A DNA stretch of 33,341 nucleotides, taken from an uncultured bacterium (GTDB lineage: Bacteria; Verrucomicrobiota; Lentisphaeria; Victivallales; Victivallaceae). Below, piece after piece: positions 7,826-15,438 of the stretch. The notes beneath the pieces were generated by a model that worked only from the letters and a program-made list of their open reading frames with translations, was not told the DNA's origin and made no database searches. The first letter of the stretch is position 1. Each line of letters starts with the position of its first letter. The DNA lies in NCBI GenBank assembly GCA_900551245.1, contig URVC01000054.1, positions 1 through 33,341 on the forward strand. Reading direction: 5' to 3'. The translations under genes were made by a program, and so were the position numbers.

Positions 7826-10366
7826 CTATTTGCCGTTAAGCTCTTCAATCAGGACAGCCGCCCTGGCCCGGAAGTCGTCGTACGTCTTCGCATCAAGCGC
7901 GTAATCGTCGATATAGCGGATCATATCCTTCAGCTTGAGCAGATCGCGCGCAGCCTCCACGGCCTGCGCTTTGGCCGGATTGTCTTTCTGCTTCTCGGCG
8001 GCGTCGCGCAGCATCACGAGGTATTCGTAATCCTCCATGCTGTCGGAGATCACCTTCAGACGGATGCTCGGCGTCGGATTCCCGTCCGGCAGGGAGTACA
8101 TGAGAACTCCGTCGCCATTGACGCTGTAGCTGTTGTTCCTGAGCGGATTCTTCGTGTTGAAAAATGCCGTCGCCCAGTAAAGGATGCCGTCGAAGTCGTA
8201 CTTGTAGGTCATCCACGTGAGGATGCGCCACGCGCCCGGTTTGATGTCCAGATGGTAATTCGGATAAGGATACCACGGCCCGGAGCAGGGATACCACCAG
8301 ACCTCCTTGCCGGCCTCCTGCGCCTCCTTCTTGTTCCGATAATGGACCCAGTGCGACTGAGGCACCCAGATGTCGATGTCGGAGAACTTGGTGGACGGGA
8401 AGAGCGAGCAGGCGCCGGTCAGAAGCAGCTTCAGTCCGGGAGCGGCCTCTTTGATCAGCGCCATCCGACGGTTCACGAAATCGCGGCGGGTATTGCCCGG
8501 CTCATCGAAGGGATAGGCGTAGGCGTATTCGAGCAGGCCATTCGCCTTGTAGTGGTCGTAGAGCGCCTTCCAGATCGCCTTCCACTCCTCTTCGCTGTAT
8601 TTGTTGTAGTCCGAAGGAGGAGTTTCCGGACCGATGTAGAAGCAGGTCGCGCCGGCGGCGAGATAGTCGCGCACCATGTCGTCATAGGCATTCGGATGGT
8701 ACTTCATGGAGCCGTCCGGCTGCTTGTCGTCGTAGACCGGGCCGATCTTGCTGATCACCTCTTTCGGCAGAAGCCGGTCGGTTTTGAACACGAGCGGGGA
8801 AACGCGGTGTTCCGCCAGCATCATGCCGTACCGGTGGATGGTCTGCTGGAACTCTTCGACGGAGCGGTTCTTGCCGTTGAAGTAAAGGTTGTAGATCTCG
8901 CGCTCCCAGATGCAGAACGCCGTGCGGAGGCTCTGTTTTTTCGGAATTGCGAAGTCCCAGACGCGCAGCGAGACTTTGATTGTCTTGACGGCCTTGCCGT
9001 CCGCGGAGACTGTCACCGTCCCGGCATACTCCCCGGGCGCGGCGTCCGCCGGCACCTTGAAGCCCGCCCAGACGGCGCGGACCTGCATCGGGTCGAGCGA
9101 CAACGGGGTCAGCGGATAAAGCGGGTCGGGATAATCGCCGGTTCCGTTGACGACCGGGTAGCCGACCGGGTCGGCGATCGCATATCCCTCCCGGTAGAGC
9201 TCCCAGACGGAGGCGGGCAGCACCTTGCCTTCGGCGTTGCGGAATTCCGACGCCCGAACGGTGATATTCCTGACGGCATCCTTGCCCGTGAAGAGTACGA
9301 TCTGGAAGTTTTCGCGCTCATTGCGCGCGGCGGAGAGCTTGATGCTGTCATTCCCGCCGATCCAGGGATTCGTGTGGAAAATCCGCTCCATGGAGTGGAC
9401 GGCGTCGACGCCGAGTCCTTTGGTCTTCGCCTGCTCCGCGGCGATTTTTTTCGGGGTTTCCGTATCGACCGGGAAGAAGCGGTAGCGGTTGCAGAGCAGC
9501 ATCTCGCCGTTTTCACGGAGAACGCGGAGCGTCACGCCGGGGCAGTTTTCCGGGAAATCATAGGAAAAACTGCCGTTGTTCCCCGGAACTTTGACCACTT
9601 CGCCGTTCTCAAACGTCAGCGTGACCACGCTGCCCGGGGCGGCGGTGACCGCCATTCCCTTCTCATCCAGGCGCTCGAGCCGCACCGGAACGACCGGCTG
9701 CGGATTCAGCCGCAGTTCGGCGAAATCGTGGGGCTTGAGCAGCTGCCCGCGAACATGGCTGAAACCGCTGAACTCGGCGTGCCGTCCATCCGGGCGAACC
9801 GTTCCGTTGTGGCTGAACGCACGGTAGGCGTTGAACTTGTAGCTGTATTTCGGGTCGAAGAACTCCTTGAAGAAGGACTCCGCAGGAATGCGGCACTCGA
9901 GAACCCACTCTTTCTCGTTGATTTTCGCCGCGTTCTTGATCCTGCCGGGATTGCCCCGGTAGCCGCTGCCGTATTCGGCATCAATGAAGTCGAGCGTGTT
10001 CCCGCCTGTCGCATAGACCAGCCAGTGGACCACGTCAAGCTCGCCGGGAGCCATGAAGAAGAACTCGAGACAGTCGTTGTAGGGCAGTTTGGGATTGATT
10101 CCTTTCACGTTGGAGTCGCTGCACACTGCGGCGATGTAGATGAAATCCTTGTCCCACTTCATATAGAACTTCGTCTGTTCTTTCGCCAGACCGTGGTCGT
10201 TGCTCAGCTGCAATCCGGTGAATACGGCGGCATCGTCCCATTCCGCCGGCGTCATCACGCCGTCGATTTCCGGCACTTTGCCGGCGGCGGGAATTTCAAG
10301 GAAGTTGCCCGCCGACAATACGGAGACCGCTCCGCCCAGTAACAGTGTGGAGAAAAATTTTTTCAT
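7826..10366 (-). CDS. Secreted CBM9-like plus GH123-like (former DUF4091) glycoside hydrolase
   Basis: The 846-aa protein has a signal peptide (MKKFFSTLLLGGAVSVLSAG). Residues about 20-220 form a CBM9/DOMON-like carbohydrate-binding domain (VPEIDGVMTPAEWDDAAVF, DCLEFFF). The C-terminal half is the GH123-like catalytic barrel (LRTAFCIWEREIY) with the Asp621-Glu622 pair in YPFDEPG; in characterised GH123 beta-N-acetylgalactosaminidases an Asp-Glu pair does substrate-assisted catalysis. The product is extracytoplasmic. The frame is open upstream to 10474, but the start is set at 10366 by the signal peptide and an AAAGGA site. It lies 13 nt downstream of a second GH123-like gene with the same barrel and a different binding domain. 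GalNAc specificity is an inference from the family. Confidence 0.85.
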   Translation of the reverse strand: MKKFFSTLLLGGAVSVLSAGNFLEIPAAGKVPEIDGVMTPAEWDDAAVFTGLQLSNDHGLAKEQTKFYMKWDKDFIYIAAVCSDSNVKGINPKLPYNDCLEFFFMAPGELDVVHWLVYATGGNTLDFIDAEYGSGYRGNPGRIKNAAKINEKEWVLECRIPAESFFKEFFDPKYSYKFNAYRAFSHNGTVRPDGRHAEFSGFSHVRGQLLKPHDFAELRLNPQPVVPVRLERLDEKGMAVTAAPGSVVTLTFENGEVVKVPGNNGSFSYDFPENCPGVTLRVLRENGEMLLCNRYRFFPVDTETPKKIAAEQAKTKGLGVDAVHSMERIFHTNPWIGGNDSIKLSAARNERENFQIVLFTGKDAVRNITVRASEFRNAEGKVLPASVWELYREGYAIADPVGYPVVNGTGDYPDPLYPLTPLSLDPMQVRAVWAGFKVPADAAPGEYAGTVTVSADGKAVKTIKVSLRVWDFAIPKKQSLRTAFCIWEREIYNLYFNGKNRSVEEFQQTIHRYGMMLAEHRVSPLVFKTDRLLPKEVISKIGPVYDDKQPDGSMKYHPNAYDDMVRDYLAAGATCFYIGPETPPSDYNKYSEEEWKAIWKALYDHYKANGLLEYAYAYPFDEPGNTRRDFVNRRMALIKEAAPGLKLLLTGACSLFPSTKFSDIDIWVPQSHWVHYRNKKEAQEAGKEVWWYPCSGPWYPYPNYHLDIKPGAWRILTWMTYKYDFDGILYWATAFFNTKNPLRNNSYSVNGDGVLMYSLPDGNPTPSIRLKVISDSMEDYEYLVMLRDAAEKQKDNPAKAQAVEAARDLLKLKDMIRYIDDYALDAKTYDDFRARAAVLIEELNGK

Positions 10367-10379
10367 TTCGATCCTTTGC

Positions 10380-12860
10380 TTATTTGGAAACAGATGACAG
10401 GGCTTCGTAAAGTTTTTCACGCCATTCGAGATAGGTCTCGGGCTGCGACATGACCGGATAGAACGCGTTCTCATCCATAAAGGTCTGATAGGTCGCTTCG
10501 CGCGGAGAAGTCGCCGTGATCTTCATATTCGGATCGTACTTCTTTTCCGGGATCAGCTTCACAAGTTCCGCGAGCATCTGCCGGTGCTTTTCCGGACTCT
10601 GCTTTTTAAGCATCTCCAGAACCGTCCAGTCCTCCATGCCGTCGGCGAAATTCTTGAGCCGAACGGTCGGAACCGGCATTCCGTTTTCATCCGCATAAAT
10701 GTAACGGCCCTCTCCGGCGCCGTACTCCTCGACCGGCCTGGCGTTTTTCCCGGTGTTGAAGTTGGCCGCCCAGTGGAGAATCCCGTCGAATCCGAAGCGG
10801 AAGTTCGCCACGGGAACCATGCGGATCCCGGCCGGGGGAGTATCCTGATGCAGGTTCGGAACTGGGAACTGCGGGCCGGTGCAGACGTAGCTCCAGACCG
10901 GGATTCCCGCCTGCTGCGCCCTGCGCGTTTCCGGCATGTTCACCCAGTGGAACTGCGGAATCCAGAGACCGACGTTTTGGATTTCCGGAAGCGGAGAGTT
11001 CTGGCTGCCCATGGTCGCCAGCCAGCGGATTCCGGAGTTGTCCTTCACCATTTCTCCGACGCGGTTGATTTCGTCAAGATGCTGCATGCTCCATTCGTCG
11101 ATCGGATAAGCGACGGCATCTTCCAGATATCCGTTTTCCCGCGCATGTCGTCCGACCTCCTGCCAGATGAGATTCTGGTCCTTGCTGTTCCGCCAGACAT
11201 CCACACCCCGGTAATAGGGGCCCATCACCACGGTGGAAAGTCCCTTTTCGCGGAGATGATTGACGAGCCGGTCGTAATACGTCCAGTTGATTTCGGCTTT
11301 GCCGTCTGCGGAAATCCTGTAGTTCGGATAGACCGCGTTCCTGACCCAGGCGGCGACAAGATCCCCCTGGTGCATGACGACCGGATTGAGGCGGTGTTCA
11401 ACGAGCATGTCGGCATAGGCGGTCAGGAGGCGCATGAATCCCTCCGCGTCGCCCTCCAGCAGATAGGTCTGAAGATCCCGCTCCCAGATGCTGACGATCG
11501 ATGGGATGATGTTACGGGTCGGAAGAGCGAATTTGTAGACTTTTACCTCAAGCGGCAGGGCAAGCGTCTTGCCGTTGTCCGCCGTGATTTTGATCTCGCC
11601 AGAGTAAACGCCTGGAGCTGTGTCGGCGCCGGACTTCACTTCAAGCCAGAGCGGCAGGAACTTCTTCCCGTCTAGCTGATAGCTTTCCCGGGAAATGAGT
11701 TTGTCCGGAACCGCCGGATAGAGGTACATCCAGTGACTCGGCTTGGAAAGCGGCGTATATTCCGTCTCGCTGATTTTGATCTCGAACTTCCCGGCGGCAC
11801 CGGCCGCATTCTTCAGCTCCTCCGGCAGCTCGACGGTGAATGACCGCGGTTCTTCCGACTGCGGGAAAACGAGAAGCTGAAGATTTTCCCGTTCGTTGCC
11901 CGCCATGCTCAACTGTGCCTTCCGGAACGGCTCCTGCAGAAGAACATCGTCCGGCATGACGCGCCGCATCGGGCTGACCGACTGGACGAAAAAGCCGGCG
12001 TCGGTGCCGCAATGGAGATTATTCCCCTCGTTGAGCAGTTCTTCCGCCTGCGGCAGCAGAACATTCTTCGCGGTTTCGTCGGAATCGCACATCTCCACCG
12101 CTTTGGAAAACTCGGCAAAGCGTCCCTGCCAGGCGGCCTCGCCGGCAATCAGTTTTCCGAGCTTCCTGAGCTGTTCGCGCATCTTGAGCAGCCGGACCCT
12201 CTCCCAGTCCGTCTTCGCGTATTTCAAGAACTCGACTTCGTCCATCGTGCCCTTGAAATTCAGCCACTTGTTGTTGAAGTTGGCCAGCCGCCCGCCGATC
12301 ATCACCGTCGAACCGGGTTTGACCGGGCCGCACTGTTCCGCCTTGACTGAACGGATCTTCCTGCCGTCGAGATAAACCGCCAGTTCCTTTCCGTCGTAAA
12401 CAAGCGCGAAGTGGTACCATTCGTCGTAATCCAGCAGACGAGGATGTGCGTAACCGTCGTACACCCGTCCATTTGTGCCGGTCAGCTCATACCAGCTGAA
12501 CCCGCGCCCGCCATTGGCGACGAAATAGGTGTTCCGGTGGCGGACGGCGGGGAAGCAGGCCGATCCCGGCTCCGCCTTGAACCAGAAGGCGACCGTCATC
12601 GCGTCCGTCGGCTGGTTCTCCGGCGTGAAGGCGAATTCAAGCCAATGGTTCTCGCCGTCAAAACGGGCTCCGCCGCCGACAATTCCCGGGGCGGGAGTAC
12701 AGTACCCCTTGAGTTCCTGCCCGTTGACCGGGGAAATCAGCAATTTTGTCTGGTCGTCGAAATTCCACTTCCCGGAAACCTTGTTGTCGCTGTTCTCCGC
12801 CGCAGCCAGACAGGAGGCGGCCAGACAGAGCGGGAAGCATTTTCGGATTACGTTTTTCAT
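10380..12860 (-). CDS. Secreted LamG plus GH123-like (former DUF4091) glycoside hydrolase
   Basis: The 826-aa protein has a signal peptide (MKNVIRKCFPLCLAASCLAAA). Residues about 25-215 form a LamG/concanavalin-A-like lectin domain (GGGARFDGENHWLEF, MTVAFWFKAE, EWYHFALVYDGKELAVYLDG, GTMDEVEFLKYA). A linker of about 60 residues leads to a beta-domain and the GH123-like barrel (IIPSIVSIWERDLQTYL) with the catalytic-type pair Asp588-Glu589 in YPIDEWS. It is a paralogue of the downstream enzyme but carries a different N-terminal binding module. The ribosome site GGAAAGGAG lies 7 nt before the ATG, and a structured GC-rich leader precedes that. It is the first gene of the operon after the pseudopilin terminator and has its own putative operator. 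The exact glycan is unknown. Confidence 0.85.
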   Translation of the reverse strand: MKNVIRKCFPLCLAASCLAAAENSDNKVSGKWNFDDQTKLLISPVNGQELKGYCTPAPGIVGGGARFDGENHWLEFAFTPENQPTDAMTVAFWFKAEPGSACFPAVRHRNTYFVANGGRGFSWYELTGTNGRVYDGYAHPRLLDYDEWYHFALVYDGKELAVYLDGRKIRSVKAEQCGPVKPGSTVMIGGRLANFNNKWLNFKGTMDEVEFLKYAKTDWERVRLLKMREQLRKLGKLIAGEAAWQGRFAEFSKAVEMCDSDETAKNVLLPQAEELLNEGNNLHCGTDAGFFVQSVSPMRRVMPDDVLLQEPFRKAQLSMAGNERENLQLLVFPQSEEPRSFTVELPEELKNAAGAAGKFEIKISETEYTPLSKPSHWMYLYPAVPDKLISRESYQLDGKKFLPLWLEVKSGADTAPGVYSGEIKITADNGKTLALPLEVKVYKFALPTRNIIPSIVSIWERDLQTYLLEGDAEGFMRLLTAYADMLVEHRLNPVVMHQGDLVAAWVRNAVYPNYRISADGKAEINWTYYDRLVNHLREKGLSTVVMGPYYRGVDVWRNSKDQNLIWQEVGRHARENGYLEDAVAYPIDEWSMQHLDEINRVGEMVKDNSGIRWLATMGSQNSPLPEIQNVGLWIPQFHWVNMPETRRAQQAGIPVWSYVCTGPQFPVPNLHQDTPPAGIRMVPVANFRFGFDGILHWAANFNTGKNARPVEEYGAGEGRYIYADENGMPVPTVRLKNFADGMEDWTVLEMLKKQSPEKHRQMLAELVKLIPEKKYDPNMKITATSPREATYQTFMDENAFYPVMSQPETYLEWREKLYEALSSVSK

Positions 12861-12902
12861 GATTGACTCCTTTCCCCCAAAAAGTTGTTTGTCCTTCGCC
12901 CA

Positions 12903-12989
12903 CGGGGCTCGGCCCCCGGCTTCGCCGGACCACTACTTTTCGGGGGCCCCGCTCTTCGGCATTCCGTGCGGCTTCGCCGTACTCATGCC
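12903..12989 (-). other. GC-rich structured mRNA leader or palindromic intergenic element upstream of the LamG-GH123 gene
   Basis: Two stem-loops with the same CGGCGAAGCCG core are nested in longer stems. CGGGGC/GCCCCG (12903-12908 and 12946-12951) encloses CCGGC-TTC-GCCGG (12916-12928). GGCAT/ATGCC (12958-12962 and 12985-12989) encloses CGGC-TTC-GCCG (12969-12979). The element would lie in the 5' leader of the gene starting at 12860, ending about 40 nt before its start. It could be a regulatory RNA fold, a protein-binding leader or a REP-like dispersed repeat. Confidence 0.5.
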
Positions 12990-13002
12990 TCGAGAAAGGC
13001 AT

Positions 13003-13034
13003 TGTTAATGTTTCGACGGTATTAACATACCGTC
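13003..13034. promoter_or_regulatory. Overlapping palindromes: putative LacI/GntR-type operator of the GH123 operon
   Basis: TGTTAAT (13003-13009) and ATTAACA (13021-13027) form an inverted repeat with an 11-bp centre. Overlapping it, GACGGTAT (13015-13022) and ATACCGTC (13027-13034) form an 8-bp repeat with a 4-bp centre. They lie directly after the pseudopilin terminator and before the structured leader, where a promoter for the downstream operon is needed. Confidence 0.5.
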
Positions 13035-13045
13035 TCCTGTTGTGT

Positions 13046-13077
13046 AAATAAAACGCGCCGTGCCGGTGCACGGTGCG
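13046..13077 (-). terminator. Intrinsic terminator downstream of the pseudopilin gene
   Basis: On the minus strand a 10-bp stem with one A-C mismatch (13077-13068 and 13063-13054, loop of 4) is followed by TTTTATTT (13053-13046). It separates the regulator-pseudopilin unit from the enzyme operon. The stretch 13078-13187 between pseudopilin stop and stem holds nothing recognisable. Confidence 0.65.
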
Positions 13078-13187
13078 GACGTCGTTTCGGCCGCGGACTT
13101 CGCGAACCGCCTCCGCTTTTTTCGCAGGCTGCCGCGAAATCCGACGCCGGAACATGCATGCCAGTGAAAATCCTCCAGCCCTTGCGG

Positions 13188-13946
13188 TTAAAACCAGCGT
13201 CTGTTTCCTGTTGTGTCGCCGCTGAACAGTTCCATGCGAGCATTTCCATCTACCAGATTCTTCGTCTCAGCCGTGACATGCCCGTCGAGATAACCGATCA
13301 GCGCGGCTCCCTGATGACGATGTGGTCCATAATAATAGAAAGGAGTGCAGCCCCCATAAGCAATGCTTCTGTCCAGATTATTGGTACAGTTGCCATTCAA
13401 TGATTTCGCCTGCCACTCTTTTTCCAGTACGCCGGCAGTGACGCCCGGATACCGGAAAAAAGTCAATTTTACTCCAACCGCTTCTTTGGTATTTTCTGTT
13501 CCCCATATCTTGGAACTTCCAGCCACATTTGCCGTGATCTGGAAAGTCGGAACGTCACAAGCACCAGCGTTGTTTGCTACGGCAGCGTCCTCGTTATACT
13601 CCGTGCAGTGCCATTGCTTGTTATGATTGTTTTTTTCATTCTCCTCCGTCCCATGGTCGTAGAAAGGGTAGTAATAGGCATTACCTAAAACATACTTCCA
13701 TTGATTGCTGTCTGGTCCGTCATGTGGGAAATAGTCCTGGCTGTCTCCCGCATACATAAAACAGGCGGAGGATAACTGTTTGATCTGATTGACGCAGGTC
13801 GTTCTTTTCGCACTGGCTCTGGCTTTGTTCAAGGCGGGCAGCAGCATCGACGCGAGAATCGCGATGATCGCGATCACCACGAGCAGCTCAATAAGGGTGA
13901 AGCTGGTACTTTTCCAGCCCTTCGGATGGAGTTTTTCTGTTGACAT
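13188..13946 (-). CDS. Prepilin-like secreted protein (N-terminal methylation motif, C-terminal H-x9-DG)
   Basis: The 252-aa protein has a short basic leader followed by SFTLIELLVVIAIIAILASM, a type IV prepilin/pseudopilin N-terminus with the invariant Glu at +5 after the cleavage point. The residue before the cleavage point is Ser, not the usual Gly. The C-terminus has HQGAALIGYLDGH, which fits the H-x9-DG motif of the prepilin-associated family abundant in Lentisphaerota and Planctomycetota. Such proteins should be processed by a prepilin peptidase and anchored or assembled by a type II secretion/type IV pilus machine; no machine genes are here. The gene overlaps the end of the regulator gene by 59 bp and has an AAGGG ribosome site. 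Its placement beside secreted glycosidases suggests a part in glycan capture or enzyme export. Confidence 0.9.
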   Translation of the reverse strand: MSTEKLHPKGWKSTSFTLIELLVVIAIIAILASMLLPALNKARASAKRTTCVNQIKQLSSACFMYAGDSQDYFPHDGPDSNQWKYVLGNAYYYPFYDHGTEENEKNNHNKQWHCTEYNEDAAVANNAGACDVPTFQITANVAGSSKIWGTENTKEAVGVKLTFFRYPGVTAGVLEKEWQAKSLNGNCTNNLDRSIAYGGCTPFYYYGPHRHQGAALIGYLDGHVTAETKNLVDGNARMELFSGDTTGNRRWF

Positions 13947-15081
13947 TTTCGTTTCCCTTCAGTTGCTTGGGGATATAAAAACTTTCCTTTTCCTTGAAAG
14001 ACGGCATATCAGCCCGATTCGGAGGGGAACCGCAGGAATCCCCGATACACGGAACGGCATTCAGCAGCTCCCGGCGCGGCCGGAAATCGTGCGAAACGAT
14101 CATTTCATGCAGTATTTCCACCGCCCGGCCGCAAATTTCCGGGAGAGGCTGCTCATACCGTTCGACCGACAGCGGCAGCTCCTGGAACGTGTCGGCGATG
14201 TCGACGCAACTGACGCTCAGATCGTCCGGGATTTTCAGGTTGCAGAAACCCGCTTTCCGGAAAAACTCCGGCAGATAGGCGCTGTTGGTCGCAAAAAACG
14301 CCGTGGGGCGCTCCCTCCCGGAAAGCAGCTCGATCACGTCGGAGGCGAGCCTCCGGTCGGCCGGGTCGAAGCAGACGTCGAAGGCGCTCCGGTGTGGAAT
14401 CCCGTGCCGTTTCAGGGCCGCCAGGAATCCGGCAATGCGCTCCTGCTGGTCCAGAAAGATACCGCTGTCCTTCGGCTTGATCAGTCCGATTCTGCGATGG
14501 CCGCACTCGATCAGCCGCTCCGTCGCTTTCAGGCTCGCCTCGTAGCACCGGGTGCCGACGAATGAAACTTCGGCGGCGCCCGTTTCGCGGTTGAGCTGCA
14601 CGAGCGGAATATGCCCGCACTCCTCCCGCAGGACCTGCTTCAGCCTGGCGGATACCTGCGTAGGCATATAGAGGATGCCCGCCGGCTTCTCCTTGAAGGC
14701 GCGGCTTACGGTTTCAAGCTCGTCGCGCGGCGTAAGTTTGTGAATCATCAGCTGCAGGCGCATCTTTCCGGCCTCCAGCGCCTCGTAGCAGGAGAAGATG
14801 ATCCGGCGGAAAAGCGGCTCGTCCCGCCCCGGCAGGATCAGGATGACGGGGCGGCGCACGGCTTCACCGGAACCGCCGGCGCGGAAAATCCCCCGCTTCC
14901 GGACGCTTTCGATCAATCCCTCCTCGGCCAGCAGCCTCAGGGCGCTATTCACGGTCGCCAGGCTGACCCCGCAGCTCTCCCGCAGCGCGCGGACGCTTTC
15001 GAGCCGCTCACCGGGCTCCATCCGCAGGACGCGCTCGCGCAGAAGTTCGTAAATATGCCTGTATTTTGGTTCGTTGCTCAT
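13888..15081 (-). CDS. GntR/LacI-type transcriptional regulator (second bracketing paralogue)
   Basis: The 397-aa protein has a GntR winged helix at residues 1-70 (SVRALRESCGVSLATVNSAL) and a LacI-like sensor (IGLIKPKDSGIF, PTAFFATNSAYLPEF, SVSCVDIADTF). It is clearly paralogous to the regulator at 2614-3684. That relative stops shortly after its GDSC motif; here translation continues about 48 residues (CGSPPNRADMPSFKEKE...) through the ribosome site and first codons of the pseudopilin gene. The tail looks like a lost stop codon or a coupling device. A consensus-grade promoter (15121-15149) drives it, and a shared 12-bp motif lies 5 bp before its start. It probably controls the pseudopilin and the enzyme operon, and perhaps the divergent operon at 15439. 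Confidence 0.85.
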   Translation of the reverse strand: MSNEPKYRHIYELLRERVLRMEPGERLESVRALRESCGVSLATVNSALRLLAEEGLIESVRKRGIFRAGGSGEAVRRPVILILPGRDEPLFRRIIFSCYEALEAGKMRLQLMIHKLTPRDELETVSRAFKEKPAGILYMPTQVSARLKQVLREECGHIPLVQLNRETGAAEVSFVGTRCYEASLKATERLIECGHRRIGLIKPKDSGIFLDQQERIAGFLAALKRHGIPHRSAFDVCFDPADRRLASDVIELLSGRERPTAFFATNSAYLPEFFRKAGFCNLKIPDDLSVSCVDIADTFQELPLSVERYEQPLPEICGRAVEILHEMIVSHDFRPRRELLNAVPCIGDSCGSPPNRADMPSFKEKESFYIPKQLKGNENVNRKTPSEGLEKYQLHPY

Positions 15082-15085
15082 GTGC

Positions 15086-15097
15086 TTCTGAATCGAA
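15086..15097. promoter_or_regulatory. Operator-like motif before the second bracketing regulator
   Basis: TTCTGAATCGAA lies 5-16 bp upstream of the start codon at 15081. It is the exact inverse of the motif at 3696-3707 upstream of the paralogue. Confidence 0.4.
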
Positions 15098-15120
15098 ACA
15101 ATTTTTATTCATCTGTTTTA

Positions 15121-15149
15121 ATTATACTATATTTGGGACTTAATGTCAA
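15121..15149 (-). promoter_or_regulatory. Consensus sigma70-type promoter of the regulator-pseudopilin unit
   Basis: On the minus strand TTGACA (15149-15144), 17-bp spacer, TATAAT (15126-15121): a perfect match in both boxes and spacing. Such a strong core promoter implies control by a repressor. Confidence 0.85.
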
Positions 15150-15289
15150 TAGCCATTTAAAAAATATTGACAAAAAAATCACGTAAATGAAATTTGATTT
15201 TATGACGTATCTATTTTTATTATACTTAAAATAAAAGAGATATAAATATGATAACACGATATCAATGGAAAATGTCAAGTTTTTTCAAT

Positions 15290-15300
15290 CATGATTCGAT
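15290..15300. promoter_or_regulatory. Third copy of the regulator-associated motif, in the divergent intergenic region
   Basis: CATGATTCGAT here matches 3691-3701 exactly and overlaps the palindrome AATCATGATT (15287-15296). It lies 27 bp upstream of the -35 box of the forward operon, in the AT-rich 357-bp intergenic region 15082-15438. Confidence 0.35.
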
Positions 15301-15326
15301 ATAGATATTATTTTAAACGAACACTC

Positions 15327-15355
15327 TTGAAACGCACTTGAACCGGTGATATATT
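15327..15355 (+). promoter_or_regulatory. Promoter of the CBM9 lipoprotein operon
   Basis: TTGAAA (15327-15332), 17-bp spacer, TATATT (15350-15355). CTTGAA is repeated at 15326-15331 and 15338-15343. The first gene starts at 15439. Confidence 0.6.
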
Positions 15356-15438
15356 CTCCGTATTGTGACAAATCCGTGATTTTTTCATGGTTTGCAGGTA
15401 AAACAGGCCCGGGTTCAATACAGAAAGGTGTGTAATCT

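Noticed and set aside
8252..10342. Long plus-strand open frame of 696 codons opposite the CBM9-GH123 gene
   Set aside because: It is antisense to a gene with signal peptide, domains and ribosome site. Its composition is the mirror of GC-rich codons and it has no recognisable domain.
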